DNA of 7,615 nucleotides, from positions 10,759 through 18,373 of the forward strand of contig PBHQ01000035.1 of assembly GCA_002719475.1 (NCBI GenBank), in the 5' to 3' direction. Numbering within the stretch: the stretch's first letter is position 1; every line of letters starts with the position of its first letter. The stretch comes from Methanobacteriota archaeon (GTDB lineage: Archaea; Thermoplasmatota; Poseidoniia; Poseidoniales; Poseidoniaceae). Shown here one piece after another: positions 1 to 5,826 of this stretch. The notes below the pieces were generated by a model. That model ran no database searches. It was not told the origin of the DNA and worked only from the letters and a program-made list of their open reading frames with translations. Position numbers and translations under genes: made by a program.

Positions 1-506
1 ATTCGGTCGCCATTGATTGGCGGTCCACTATCGAGAGCCTCAGGATATGATAATGAGACATTATTCCAATCGCCCGTAGAACTGGATATCATTTCTACAT
101 TCAATGGTTGAGCCCGCCCAAACTCTGGATCGAAGAACCCACTCGTCCGCACTCCTTGGCGCCCGTAAATCAAAGAACAGTCTGCAATCTCTTCCATCGC
201 TACCAATTCGTCGCAAATACTTGTGAAAAGGGCGGTATCATTGGTGCGTCCCGAATTATTTTGCCAGGGTTCAGGTGCAAGATCCAACTTCGCATCATAC
301 GGGTCATTCTTCAGAGTATCTTGGAAAAATATCTGCGACAAACCAATTCCATATGCAAATACGGTTGTAATGACAAGAGTAGCCAAGAATACTCCTGCGA
401 ATACTGCAAGACCTCTCTCTTTGCCGCGCCAAGCCGATAACGAGGCGATGCGCATATTGTCGGGGGCACGACGAGCGCTGGCGGCAATTGCGCGCAATCT
501 ACTCAT
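1..506 (-). CDS. ABC transporter permease, FtsX/MacB-like, N-terminal part (cut by window edge)
   Basis: Reading the minus strand from the ATG at 506-504 gives 168 codons without a stop up to the window edge, so only the N-terminal part is present. Residues 1-31 are basic (several Arg/Lys) and presumably cytoplasmic. Residues about 32-54 form one strongly hydrophobic helix (GLAVFAGVFLATLVITTVF), followed by a polar domain with two Cys (98, 110) and three N-X-S/T sequons (N83, N89, N149), consistent with an exposed domain outside the membrane. One N-terminal helix followed by a large external domain is the architecture of MacB/LolC/FtsX permeases, in which three further helices would follow at the C-terminus. 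The start codon overlaps the stop of the ATPase gene (ATGA), so the two are almost certainly translated together as one transporter. The cargo cannot be told. The family call rests on architecture and partner rather than on a diagnostic motif. Confidence 0.8.
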   Translation of the reverse strand, partial: MSRLRAIAASARRAPDNMRIASLSAWRGKERGLAVFAGVFLATLVITTVFAYGIGLSQIFFQDTLKNDPYDAKLDLAPEPWQNNSGRTNDTALFTSICDELVAMEEIADCSLIYGRQGVRTSGFFDPEFGRAQPLNVEMISSSTGDWNNVSLSYPEALDSGPPINGDR

Positions 507-1231
507 TCCTCCTCACCCCCTATTCCCCAAGCGCTGCGGATGTCTGAAGCTGCGACCTTACCATCCTTGAGGAGAAGCATGCGGTCCGCTTGAGATGCAA
601 GATTCGGGTCATGAGTCACCATCAAGATGGACAAAGGGTCTTCCTCTCGGTGACACAAATCCTTGAACAATTGGAGAATCTCTTCTCCGGTAGCGATATC
701 GAGATTTCCCGTAGGTTCGTCAGCCAATAGCATCATTCTCTCTCCAGCGATGGCTCTAGCGATTGCAACCCTCTGTTGTTGACCTCCGGACAATTGATCG
801 GGAACGTGTTCAATTCTGTCACTCAATCCAACCATATCCAAGGCCTTTCGAGTTCGTTCATCGACTTCCTGTTTGCCGACTCCAGACATATCAAGTGCAA
901 GAGCAACATTATCGTATGCAGAAAGATGAGCCAGCAGATGGAAATCTTGGAAAATCCAGCCAACTCCCTTTCTACGCAATTCGACTAATCTGCTTGGACC
1001 ATCTGTTCCATAATCCATATCGCCTAGACGAATACTGCCTGAATCACCATCCAACAATCCGCCAATAATATTCAGAAGAGTGGACTTACCACATCCAGAC
1101 GGGCCCATCAAAGCGACCAACTCGCCCTTGTGAATCTCCAAATCTATGCCTTTGAGAACCTCAAGTCGTTCGCTACCACTTCCGAATCCACGTTTCAGTT
1201 CTACAACCTGTAACAACGAGGATTCAGACAT
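503..1231 (-). CDS. ABC transporter ATP-binding protein, LolD/MacB type
   Basis: A complete 242-residue nucleotide-binding subunit. It shows Walker A GPSGCGKST at 43-51, Q-loop Gln95 (IFQDF), ABC signature LSGGQ at 147-151, Walker B MLLADE with catalytic Glu172, D-loop GNLD at 175-178 and switch His207 (VTHD). The string DEPTGNLD is typical of the LolD/MacB/FtsE branch, which powers FtsX-like permeases by ATP hydrolysis at the cytoplasmic face, acting on lipoproteins, peptides or cell-envelope substrates. The length is normal for the branch. The ATG at 1231 is the only sensible start: an in-frame TGA lies 15 bases upstream and the next Met is residue 42. No clear ribosome binding site precedes it, so a short-leader or leaderless message is possible. 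The partner permease overlaps its stop codon by four bases. The acidic C-terminal tail (GGEEE) doubles as the permease ribosome binding site. Confidence 0.93.
   Translation of the reverse strand: MSESSLLQVVELKRGFGSGSERLEVLKGIDLEIHKGELVALMGPSGCGKSTLLNIIGGLLDGDSGSIRLGDMDYGTDGPSRLVELRRKGVGWIFQDFHLLAHLSAYDNVALALDMSGVGKQEVDERTRKALDMVGLSDRIEHVPDQLSGGQQQRVAIARAIAGERMMLLADEPTGNLDIATGEEILQLFKDLCHREEDPLSILMVTHDPNLASQADRMLLLKDGKVAASDIRSAWGIGGEEE
513..517 (-). promoter_or_regulatory. Ribosome binding site of the permease gene
   Basis: The minus strand reads GGTGA six bases before the permease ATG (506), followed by a second purine stretch AGGA. GGTGA matches the archaeal 16S rRNA 3' end complement. It lies inside the last codons of the ATPase gene (the Glu-Glu-Glu tail), so the permease has its own ribosome entry signal in addition to the ATGA overlap. 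It fixes the permease start at 506. Confidence 0.65.
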
Positions 1232-1316
1232 ACTTCTGCCTACTCAATTGCCTTCATAATGCTTTGTTTTTACCAAATCACAGCGAGGAAGTGTAAGCGT
1301 CGGATTCTTCAACACA
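1232..1316. promoter_or_regulatory. Divergent intergenic region between ABC operon and fatty-acid oxidation gene
   Basis: These 85 bases separate two divergent starts and must hold promoters for both. An A/T-rich stretch at 1256-1276 is the only candidate box A zone; on the minus strand it reads GGTAAAAAC and, further on, CATTATGA, the latter centred about 26 bases before the ATPase ATG. Neither is a good TATA match. A GAGGAAG at 1285-1291 is too far (25 bases) from the ATG at 1317 to act as its ribosome binding site. No palindrome longer than CAATTG was seen. Confidence 0.3.
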
Positions 1317-3392
1317 ATGCTGTTGGCTAACATCATGCAGGCAATCGAGAACATAGCCATCATCGGTGCTGGAAACATGGGTTCAGGTATCGCTCAGAAG
1401 AGCGCCCAAGAACAGTTCTCTGTTCAGATGGTTGACCGCGAGGAACAATGGGTAGAAAGGGGGCAGAGCATCATTTCAGATTTTCTTGATGAAGCATTGG
1501 AACGCCGTATTTTCAGACCAGAACAGGTCGAAGCCATTAAGTCAAGAATTACAGGTGTTGTAGGAGTTGAAAATGTCGACCCCTCAACCGACTTGTGCAT
1601 CGAGGCGGTATTTGAGGATTTGAAAATCAAGAGCGAAGTATTTGCAACCCTAAATGGAGTCTGTGATGAACACACCATTTTGGCATCGAACACCTCCTCT
1701 CTCAGCGTCGAGGCTTTGGCAGAAGCAAGCGGTAGACCAGACCGTTTCGTTGGTTTGCACTTCTTTTATCATCCTGCAAAGAACAGATTGATTGAGATTA
1801 TCCCCGCTAGTACAACCAGTCACGAGACATTAGCAAAGGTTGAACAATACTGCAAAACTTCTGGCAAGGTCGTAATCGTCTGCAAAGATCGACCGGGGTT
1901 TGTGGTCAATCGATTCTTCGTACCTTGGCTCAATGAGGCCTGCCGTTTGCTCGAAGAGGGAGTTGCCAGCACGGCACAAATTGATGCAGTAGCATGCAAG
2001 GCATTCCGTATCGGCATGGGACCATTTGCCCTGATGAACTTGACCGGGCCCCCCATTGCTCTGCACTCAACCGATTACCTGTCAGAACAACTGAATTGTC
2101 TTCGTTATCATGGAGCGCAGAACCTAAGAGACTTGGTTGCAGAAAACCGAATGTGGGATATAGATGAAGAAACCGATTGTGATGAAGAAACTGCCAACAT
2201 CATCTCAGAAAGATTGTTGGGTCAAGTATTCGCAGTAGCTGCACAAATAGTCGAAGAAGAAGTTTGCTCGATGGAAGACGTAGATCGTGGCGCCAAAGTA
2301 GGACTACGCTGGGCATTGGGTCCATTTGAGTTGGCTAATCGAATTGGAGTCGGAACCGCTCTTGAAATGGCAAGTTCCTACTGCCGTCTAGCAGATCATG
2401 ATGTCCCTGCATTACTTGTTGAACAAGCGGCCACAGGTGATGGGTTCTCATTCAATTACGTCGATACAGAAATCTCAGATGGAATCGCTAGAGTGAAACT
2501 GAACAGGCCTGAAGCGATGAATGCTCTCAATGAGACGGTGGTCGAACAACTAGGCAAAACTCTTGATGAATTGAATCGAAATGATTCAGTCAACAGTATC
2601 GTCCTTGAAGGGGCAGGTAAGGCCTTTGTGGCTGGTGCAGATGTCAAGTTCTTCGTAGACAAGATACGTGCTGATTCTTTTTCTGAAATCTATGAGTTTA
2701 CAGCCTATGGTCATGAAGTTCTAGACAAATTGGAAAACTCTCCGAAGACCACCATCGCTTTGACCACCGGTCTAGCCTTGGGCGGAGGGTTGGAGTTAGC
2801 ACTTGCTTGTGACCACAGAATTGGAACCCGCAGAACTCAATTCCGTTTCCCAGAGACAAGTATTGGAATCTATCCTGGATTAGGCGGTACTCAGCGCCCA
2901 GCGAGAATCTGTGGTATGCCTGCGGCGAGATGGGCCGTTCTGGCAGGCAATTTTATGGATGCACAAACAGCGACTGATCTAGGTTTAGTCACTCATCTTG
3001 TGGAGCCATCTGAAGTTGATGATTTACTGAAGACGCTAGAGAAGCCTGGTCAGAAATACCCCGGAAAACCTGCTAATCCTGACAGTAACGTAGCCAAATT
3101 CGCTCACCGTTTCTTCTCTGACGATAACCTGCCAAACTTGCTTTCAGGGCAATGTCCCGAAGGATTCGATGCCGAAGACAAGGTAGTTTCTCGACAGATC
3201 AAAGCATTGAGTAGAACTGCTCCAATAGCCCTACGGATGGCTAGCGATCTAATCGACAAGTCTCAGGAAGAACTTGTACACGGACTAAAAGCGGAATTAG
3301 ACGGGCTAGAACAGATATTCGGAACCAATGACGCGCTGGAAGGTTTGAGCGCACTAATCGAGAATCGCCGCCCTACGTATACCGATTCTTGA
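1317..3392 (+). CDS. Bifunctional 3-hydroxyacyl-CoA dehydrogenase / enoyl-CoA hydratase
   Basis: A 691-residue fusion catalysing two successive beta-oxidation steps: hydration of trans-2-enoyl-CoA and NAD-dependent oxidation of the resulting 3-hydroxyacyl-CoA. The N-terminal half is the dehydrogenase: Rossmann motif GAGNMG at 17-22, Asp40 ending beta-2 (NAD preference), SNTSS at 124-128, catalytic His148 and Glu160 with the usual 12-residue spacing, and PGFVVNR with Asn198. The second helical dehydrogenase domain (GPFELANRIG, 335-344) follows. The crotonase half starts near 380, with AGAD at 439-442 and GGG at 489-491 for the oxyanion hole; both hydratase glutamates are present, Glu493 (GGGLELA) and Glu513 (FPETSIG), so it should be active. 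Dehydrogenase-first order is that of archaeal fusions; bacterial FadB is reversed. The start may be Met7 (1335), just before the Rossmann strand; neither has a ribosome binding site. It probably belongs to fatty-acid degradation; a role in hydroxybutyrate metabolism is possible. Confidence 0.94.
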   Translation: MLLANIMQAIENIAIIGAGNMGSGIAQKSAQEQFSVQMVDREEQWVERGQSIISDFLDEALERRIFRPEQVEAIKSRITGVVGVENVDPSTDLCIEAVFEDLKIKSEVFATLNGVCDEHTILASNTSSLSVEALAEASGRPDRFVGLHFFYHPAKNRLIEIIPASTTSHETLAKVEQYCKTSGKVVIVCKDRPGFVVNRFFVPWLNEACRLLEEGVASTAQIDAVACKAFRIGMGPFALMNLTGPPIALHSTDYLSEQLNCLRYHGAQNLRDLVAENRMWDIDEETDCDEETANIISERLLGQVFAVAAQIVEEEVCSMEDVDRGAKVGLRWALGPFELANRIGVGTALEMASSYCRLADHDVPALLVEQAATGDGFSFNYVDTEISDGIARVKLNRPEAMNALNETVVEQLGKTLDELNRNDSVNSIVLEGAGKAFVAGADVKFFVDKIRADSFSEIYEFTAYGHEVLDKLENSPKTTIALTTGLALGGGLELALACDHRIGTRRTQFRFPETSIGIYPGLGGTQRPARICGMPAARWAVLAGNFMDAQTATDLGLVTHLVEPSEVDDLLKTLEKPGQKYPGKPANPDSNVAKFAHRFFSDDNLPNLLSGQCPEGFDAEDKVVSRQIKALSRTAPIALRMASDLIDKSQEELVHGLKAELDGLEQIFGTNDALEGLSALIENRRPTYTDS
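2163..2191 (+). repeat. Short direct repeat encoding an acidic DEET..DEET patch
   Basis: GATGAAGAAAC occurs at 2163-2173 and again at 2181-2191, an exact 18-base period in the reading frame. It encodes residues 283-292, DEET-DC-DEET, in the linker between the two helical domains of the dehydrogenase half. It looks like a small in-frame duplication in a surface loop. Confidence 0.6.
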
Positions 3393-3433
3393 GTGGCGAA
3401 GGACTCATCTAGTGCATCCTCTACACCAAAAGC

Positions 3434-3452
3434 GTTCGTGATAACCACGAGC
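3434..3452 (+). promoter_or_regulatory. Inverted repeat just before the HxlR ribosome binding site
   Basis: GTTCGTG (3434-3440) and CACGAGC (3446-3452) pair across a 5-base loop ATAAC, with one T-G wobble; the inner five pairs, TCGTG/CACGA, are perfect. The dyad touches the ribosome binding site of the HxlR-like gene. It could be an operator for that regulator or an RNA stem affecting its translation. No T-run follows, so a terminator for the upstream enzyme gene is unlikely. Confidence 0.4.
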
Positions 3453-3458
3453 AGGTGA
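3453..3458 (+). promoter_or_regulatory. Ribosome binding site of the HxlR-family gene
   Basis: AGGTGA ends four bases before the ATG at 3463 and matches the archaeal anti-Shine-Dalgarno complement. The alternative in-frame ATG at 3478 has no such signal, so the site decides the start. Confidence 0.65.
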
Positions 3459-3462
3459 AAGG

Positions 3463-3924
3463 ATGCCGCAACCAGCGATGGAAATTCCAAAAGATAGCCT
3501 TACAGACATAGAGACGCATGTCTCTGCAACCATTGCTAACGGTGGTCACATTCGCAACATTCTGGCTGAATTCTCAGGAAAACATCCGTGGGATGAAAAA
3601 TGGGAAGTTCAGGCTGCTGTGGAAGCATTACATGTATTCGGCAGCAGATGGACCATCGAAATTTTAGCCGCATTATACATCACTGGAGGAAAGCGCTTCA
3701 ATCAACTCAAGCATTTATTGGAAGGCATTTCCAGTCGTACTCTTTCCGACAAATTGCGCTTTCTCGCCGATGAGAACCTTGTAGAGCGGAACGTTGAGGA
3801 TGGGCCACCCATCAAGGTGGAATACAACCTTACAAATCATGGCAAGATATGTGGTAGGTTACTATCTCCTTTGGTTGCTCATCTGAAGATGCAAACGGGG
3901 TCAATTAAGCGCTTAGATGGATGA
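3463..3924 (+). CDS. HxlR-family winged-helix transcriptional regulator
   Basis: A 153-residue protein with an HxlR domain at about 53-142. The family pattern is plain: LHVFGSRWTIEILAAL (56-71), GGKRFNQLKHLLEGIS (75-90), recognition-helix region SSRTLSDKLRFLADENLVER (90-109) and the wing ending VEYNLTNHGK (119-128). HxlR proteins bind DNA as dimers near promoters and often sense reactive or aromatic compounds. The roughly 50-residue N-terminal extension is longer than usual and has no recognisable motif. There is no Cys in the N-terminal region (the only Cys is 130), so the thiol sensing known from some relatives is not supported. A good ribosome binding site sets the start at 3463. It lies 70 bases downstream of the fatty-acid oxidation gene with no evident terminator between, so read-through is possible. 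Its stop overlaps the next regulator by ATGA, inside a hairpin loop. Confidence 0.9.
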   Translation: MPQPAMEIPKDSLTDIETHVSATIANGGHIRNILAEFSGKHPWDEKWEVQAAVEALHVFGSRWTIEILAALYITGGKRFNQLKHLLEGISSRTLSDKLRFLADENLVERNVEDGPPIKVEYNLTNHGKICGRLLSPLVAHLKMQTGSIKRLDG

Positions 3925-3936
3925 TTCATCTAAGCG
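3910..3936 (+). promoter_or_regulatory. 10-bp hairpin with the stop/start overlap in its loop
   Basis: CGCTTAGATG (3910-3919) and CATCTAAGCG (3927-3936) are exact reverse complements, ten pairs without mismatch. A G-T wobble (3920-3926) can close an eleventh pair, leaving the loop ATGAT at 3921-3925. The loop contains exactly the start codon of the downstream gene (3921-3923) and the stop codon of the HxlR gene (3922-3924). No ribosome binding site precedes this ATG. The simplest reading is an RNA stem that hides the start until ribosomes finishing the HxlR gene open it. The same dyad could also act as a DNA operator. Both arms are coding sequence. No T-run follows, so it is not a typical terminator. 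Confidence 0.7.
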
Positions 3937-4619
3937 GCAGTTTGAATTGGGATGGACTGCGAGTCGCTTGTATGGCACTGCTCCAGCAATGGATGCGACA
4001 GCGGCCTTGGTTAACCGCTGGACTGACCGGTTTGGTTGGAGGAGTAGTCGGTATTGCCAATGCAGCAATGCCTTGGACGTGGGGTGCTAGAGGTACGATT
4101 TCTACGCAAGTTTTAGCCTATGAACACCCAATGCGCAGAAGGATTCTCGTCACCTTGGAAGATAGTCCCGGACTATGCTACAGAGAACTACAGAAGGCAC
4201 TCAATGCGGCCAATGGCACCTTGAGACATCACCTAGACGTCCTACAATCTCAAATGACCATTACCGCAGTATCAGTTAATGGTCGCACCTGCTACTTCGC
4301 TGGAGGACCTGCACAGGTCGAAATTCTAGGAGGAGTCATGGTTGATTCAGAAGAAGCCGCAAAGCGCTTACCTGTTGGCCTATCTCTGGTACAGAAACTG
4401 ATCGTAGAGGAATTGAAGAAAGGACAACCTCCGAAATCTCAAGCTGCTCTTGCGAGACAACTTGGGCGTACTAGAGCAACTGTTCACAGCGCCATCAAGG
4501 TTCTGCGCAGAAGAGGTATCCTCAGACAAGACGAACTCGCATTAGCACCACATCTGATTGATGACAACAAAGAGATGTCCGAACTTGGCTATGAATGGGA
4601 AGACGAACGGCAGCGCTGA
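3921..4619 (+). CDS. Membrane-segment-bearing protein with two winged-helix domains
   Basis: A 232-residue protein. Residues 31-50 (LTAGLTGLVGGVVGIANAAM) are a Gly-rich hydrophobic stretch long enough to span a membrane, preceded by RQR. Two helix-turn-helix units follow. The first, about 65-128, is ArsR-like (YEHPMRRRILVTL, GTLRHHLDVL, wing ending CYFAGG). The second, about 153-203, contains SQAALARQLGRTRATVHSA followed by IKVLRRRGILR. The C-terminus is acidic. This suggests a DNA-binding regulator tethered to the membrane, but no sensor domain is visible and I do not recognise a named family. The start overlaps the HxlR stop (ATGA), lies in a hairpin loop and lacks a ribosome binding site, so expression probably depends on translation of the upstream gene. 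Internal starts at Met18 (3972) or Met25 (3993) are possible; from Met25 the N-terminus would resemble a signal peptide, which is at odds with DNA binding in the cytoplasm. Confidence 0.8.
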   Translation: MIHLSGSLNWDGLRVACMALLQQWMRQRPWLTAGLTGLVGGVVGIANAAMPWTWGARGTISTQVLAYEHPMRRRILVTLEDSPGLCYRELQKALNAANGTLRHHLDVLQSQMTITAVSVNGRTCYFAGGPAQVEILGGVMVDSEEAAKRLPVGLSLVQKLIVEELKKGQPPKSQAALARQLGRTRATVHSAIKVLRRRGILRQDELALAPHLIDDNKEMSELGYEWEDERQR

Positions 4620-4635
4620 CCGTTGCAGGAAACGT

Positions 4636-4666
4636 CGAATATTCGTCCTTTATTGACAACATGTTG
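4636..4666. promoter_or_regulatory. Twin 10-bp palindromes flanking a TATA-like element (candidate operator/promoter)
   Basis: The 60-bp gap before the third regulator holds two perfect 10-bp palindromes: CGAATATTCG (4636-4645) and CAACATGTTG (4657-4666). Their centres are 21 bp apart, two helical turns, so both would face the same side of the DNA. Between them TTTATTG (4649-4655) resembles an archaeal TATA box and is centred about 28 bases before the ATG at 4680, which fits a very short leader. Dimeric winged-helix proteins commonly bind sites around the TATA box, so autoregulation by one of the neighbouring regulators is a reasonable guess. Confidence 0.5.
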
Positions 4667-4667
4667 A

Positions 4668-4672
4668 AGGTG
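4668..4672 (+). promoter_or_regulatory. Ribosome binding site of the duplicated winged-helix gene
   Basis: AGGTG lies seven bases before the ATG at 4680 and directly after the second palindrome. It favours 4680 over the in-frame ATG at 4695. It works only if transcription starts upstream of it; if transcription starts near 4678, as the TATA-like element would predict, the message is leaderless. Confidence 0.45.
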
Positions 4673-4679
4673 CCTCGCC

Positions 4680-5807
4680 ATGGGCCCTTGTGCCATGTTC
4701 GAATTGAGGTTAGAGGAGCATCCTCTTCCTACCAGTCGAGATAATGTCGATCAATTGATTGATTGGCTGGTAGCAACCTTCGGTTTAGTTCGCCGACGGG
4801 GAGAAGAACATGCTGATGGGGACCGTATGCAGCCAGTAGTACGATTACTCAGAGAACATATTCTCGCCAACCCCAAACAGGGTGTAGATGCTGGTACGCT
4901 TGCTGACCAGATGGGCATGACTGCTGCCTCTTTACATCATCACATCACCCGTCTTGCAGCATGTCGCCTGATCTCTAGTCGCAGTCAAGGAGATGGATGG
5001 AGAAGGCACTTCCTAAGAGCGGGAACTTTGAGCGCGGCTGTCGAACTTCTGGCCAATGAAGCAACGCAGATTCTCAAACTCCAATTGTCTCGACTCGAGG
5101 GGTGGTGGCAAAGACCAGAAGATCCCTCGTTGAAAATGGAGATGGCAAGTCCCGATAGAGAATCTCCTCTTGTCATATGGATCAACGAACCAAGGCCGTT
5201 ACCACCGGTAGAGAAGGTGAGTGAACTGAGTCTTTGGATGGCGGATCTCGGATTGTTAGGCGATAGACCTGGAGCAAAACTCGCAGCCGATTCATTACCT
5301 GTTAGGTTGATGCAGATATTGTTGCAGAGAGGGCCACCACTTTCTCTAGATGAAGCAGCAGCAGAACTCAAAGGTCCCAAGGCCCGTATAGGAAGAATTC
5401 TGGAACGCTTCAGGTCTGCTGGAATAGTCGAAAGGGTCCCTCGAACTGACCGTTTACCTGCGAATCTATGGAATGCAATGATGACCCAATACAAACGTCG
5501 AGGAGAAGATTGGATTCTGCTCAAAGGAGGTTTCAATAGAATCGTTCCAGATCGGGCGATTGAGACCTTGACTAAGGCTATGGCAAAAGGCAAATTGAAT
5601 GTCGATTTAGTGGAAAAGGAACTTAGTGGAGTATCTTTAGATGATCAGATGTTGCTGCTTAACCTACTCGGTGGTCGCTTACCTCTCGGGCATCGAATGA
5701 TCGGATCTGATCCTGTCTCAACCTCTGCCAAAATAATGACCCGATTAGACCGTGTTCTACGTAGAATCAAGCGCGTGGCCGAAATGCTGGATAAAGCGAT
5801 GTCCTGA
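4680..5807 (+). CDS. Protein with two winged-helix modules and an internal duplication, probable transcriptional regulator
   Basis: A 375-residue soluble protein that I cannot assign to a named family. Two helix-turn-helix regions are visible: residues 53-115 (VVRLLREHIL, TLADQMGMTAASLHHHITRL, basic wing GDGWRRHFLR) and 207-260 (PVRLMQILLQ, SLDEAAAELKGPKARIGRIL, RSAGIVER). Each is preceded by a similar segment: PLP, V..L..W and GL at 15-36 match the same pattern at 173-192, so the protein appears to be built from two copies of a roughly 155-residue module. The C-terminus (about 265-375) is helical and basic, ending in a heptad-like stretch near 350-373 that may mediate dimerisation. No membrane segment or metal-binding cluster is seen. 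It follows the other two regulators in the same direction after 60 bp containing two palindromes, and precedes a tRNA-modifying gene by 19 bp. A DNA-binding role is inferred from the fold pattern only. Confidence 0.75.
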   Translation: MGPCAMFELRLEEHPLPTSRDNVDQLIDWLVATFGLVRRRGEEHADGDRMQPVVRLLREHILANPKQGVDAGTLADQMGMTAASLHHHITRLAACRLISSRSQGDGWRRHFLRAGTLSAAVELLANEATQILKLQLSRLEGWWQRPEDPSLKMEMASPDRESPLVIWINEPRPLPPVEKVSELSLWMADLGLLGDRPGAKLAADSLPVRLMQILLQRGPPLSLDEAAAELKGPKARIGRILERFRSAGIVERVPRTDRLPANLWNAMMTQYKRRGEDWILLKGGFNRIVPDRAIETLTKAMAKGKLNVDLVEKELSGVSLDDQMLLLNLLGGRLPLGHRMIGSDPVSTSAKIMTRLDRVLRRIKRVAEMLDKAMS

Positions 5808-5826
5808 AACGCAGATTGTGCAGCGC

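Noticed and set aside
108..570. Two plus-strand open frames opposite the permease start
   Set aside because: They are antisense to a permease frame that is open to the window edge, has a good start, a membrane helix and an ATPase partner; their own products are low in recognisable features.
3393..3433. Possible terminator after the fatty-acid oxidation gene
   Set aside because: No stem followed by a T-run is present; the only nearby dyad (3434-3452) is followed by a purine-rich ribosome binding site.
4661..4744. Small 27-codon frame from ATG 4661 overlapping the start of the duplicated winged-helix gene
   Set aside because: No ribosome binding site; the ATG is the centre of the palindrome CAACATGTTG, and the product has no recognisable feature.
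4985..5593. Long minus-strand open frame of about 200 codons
   Set aside because: It lies wholly opposite the duplicated winged-helix gene, its product is Ser/Pro/Arg-rich without any family motif, and the plus-strand protein has clear domain structure.
5752..5826. N-terminal extension of dus to the ATG at 5752
   Set aside because: It would overlap the preceding gene by 56 bases, has no ribosome binding site, and its 25 residues do not fit the dihydrouridine synthase family, whose first conserved block begins right after the Met at 5827.
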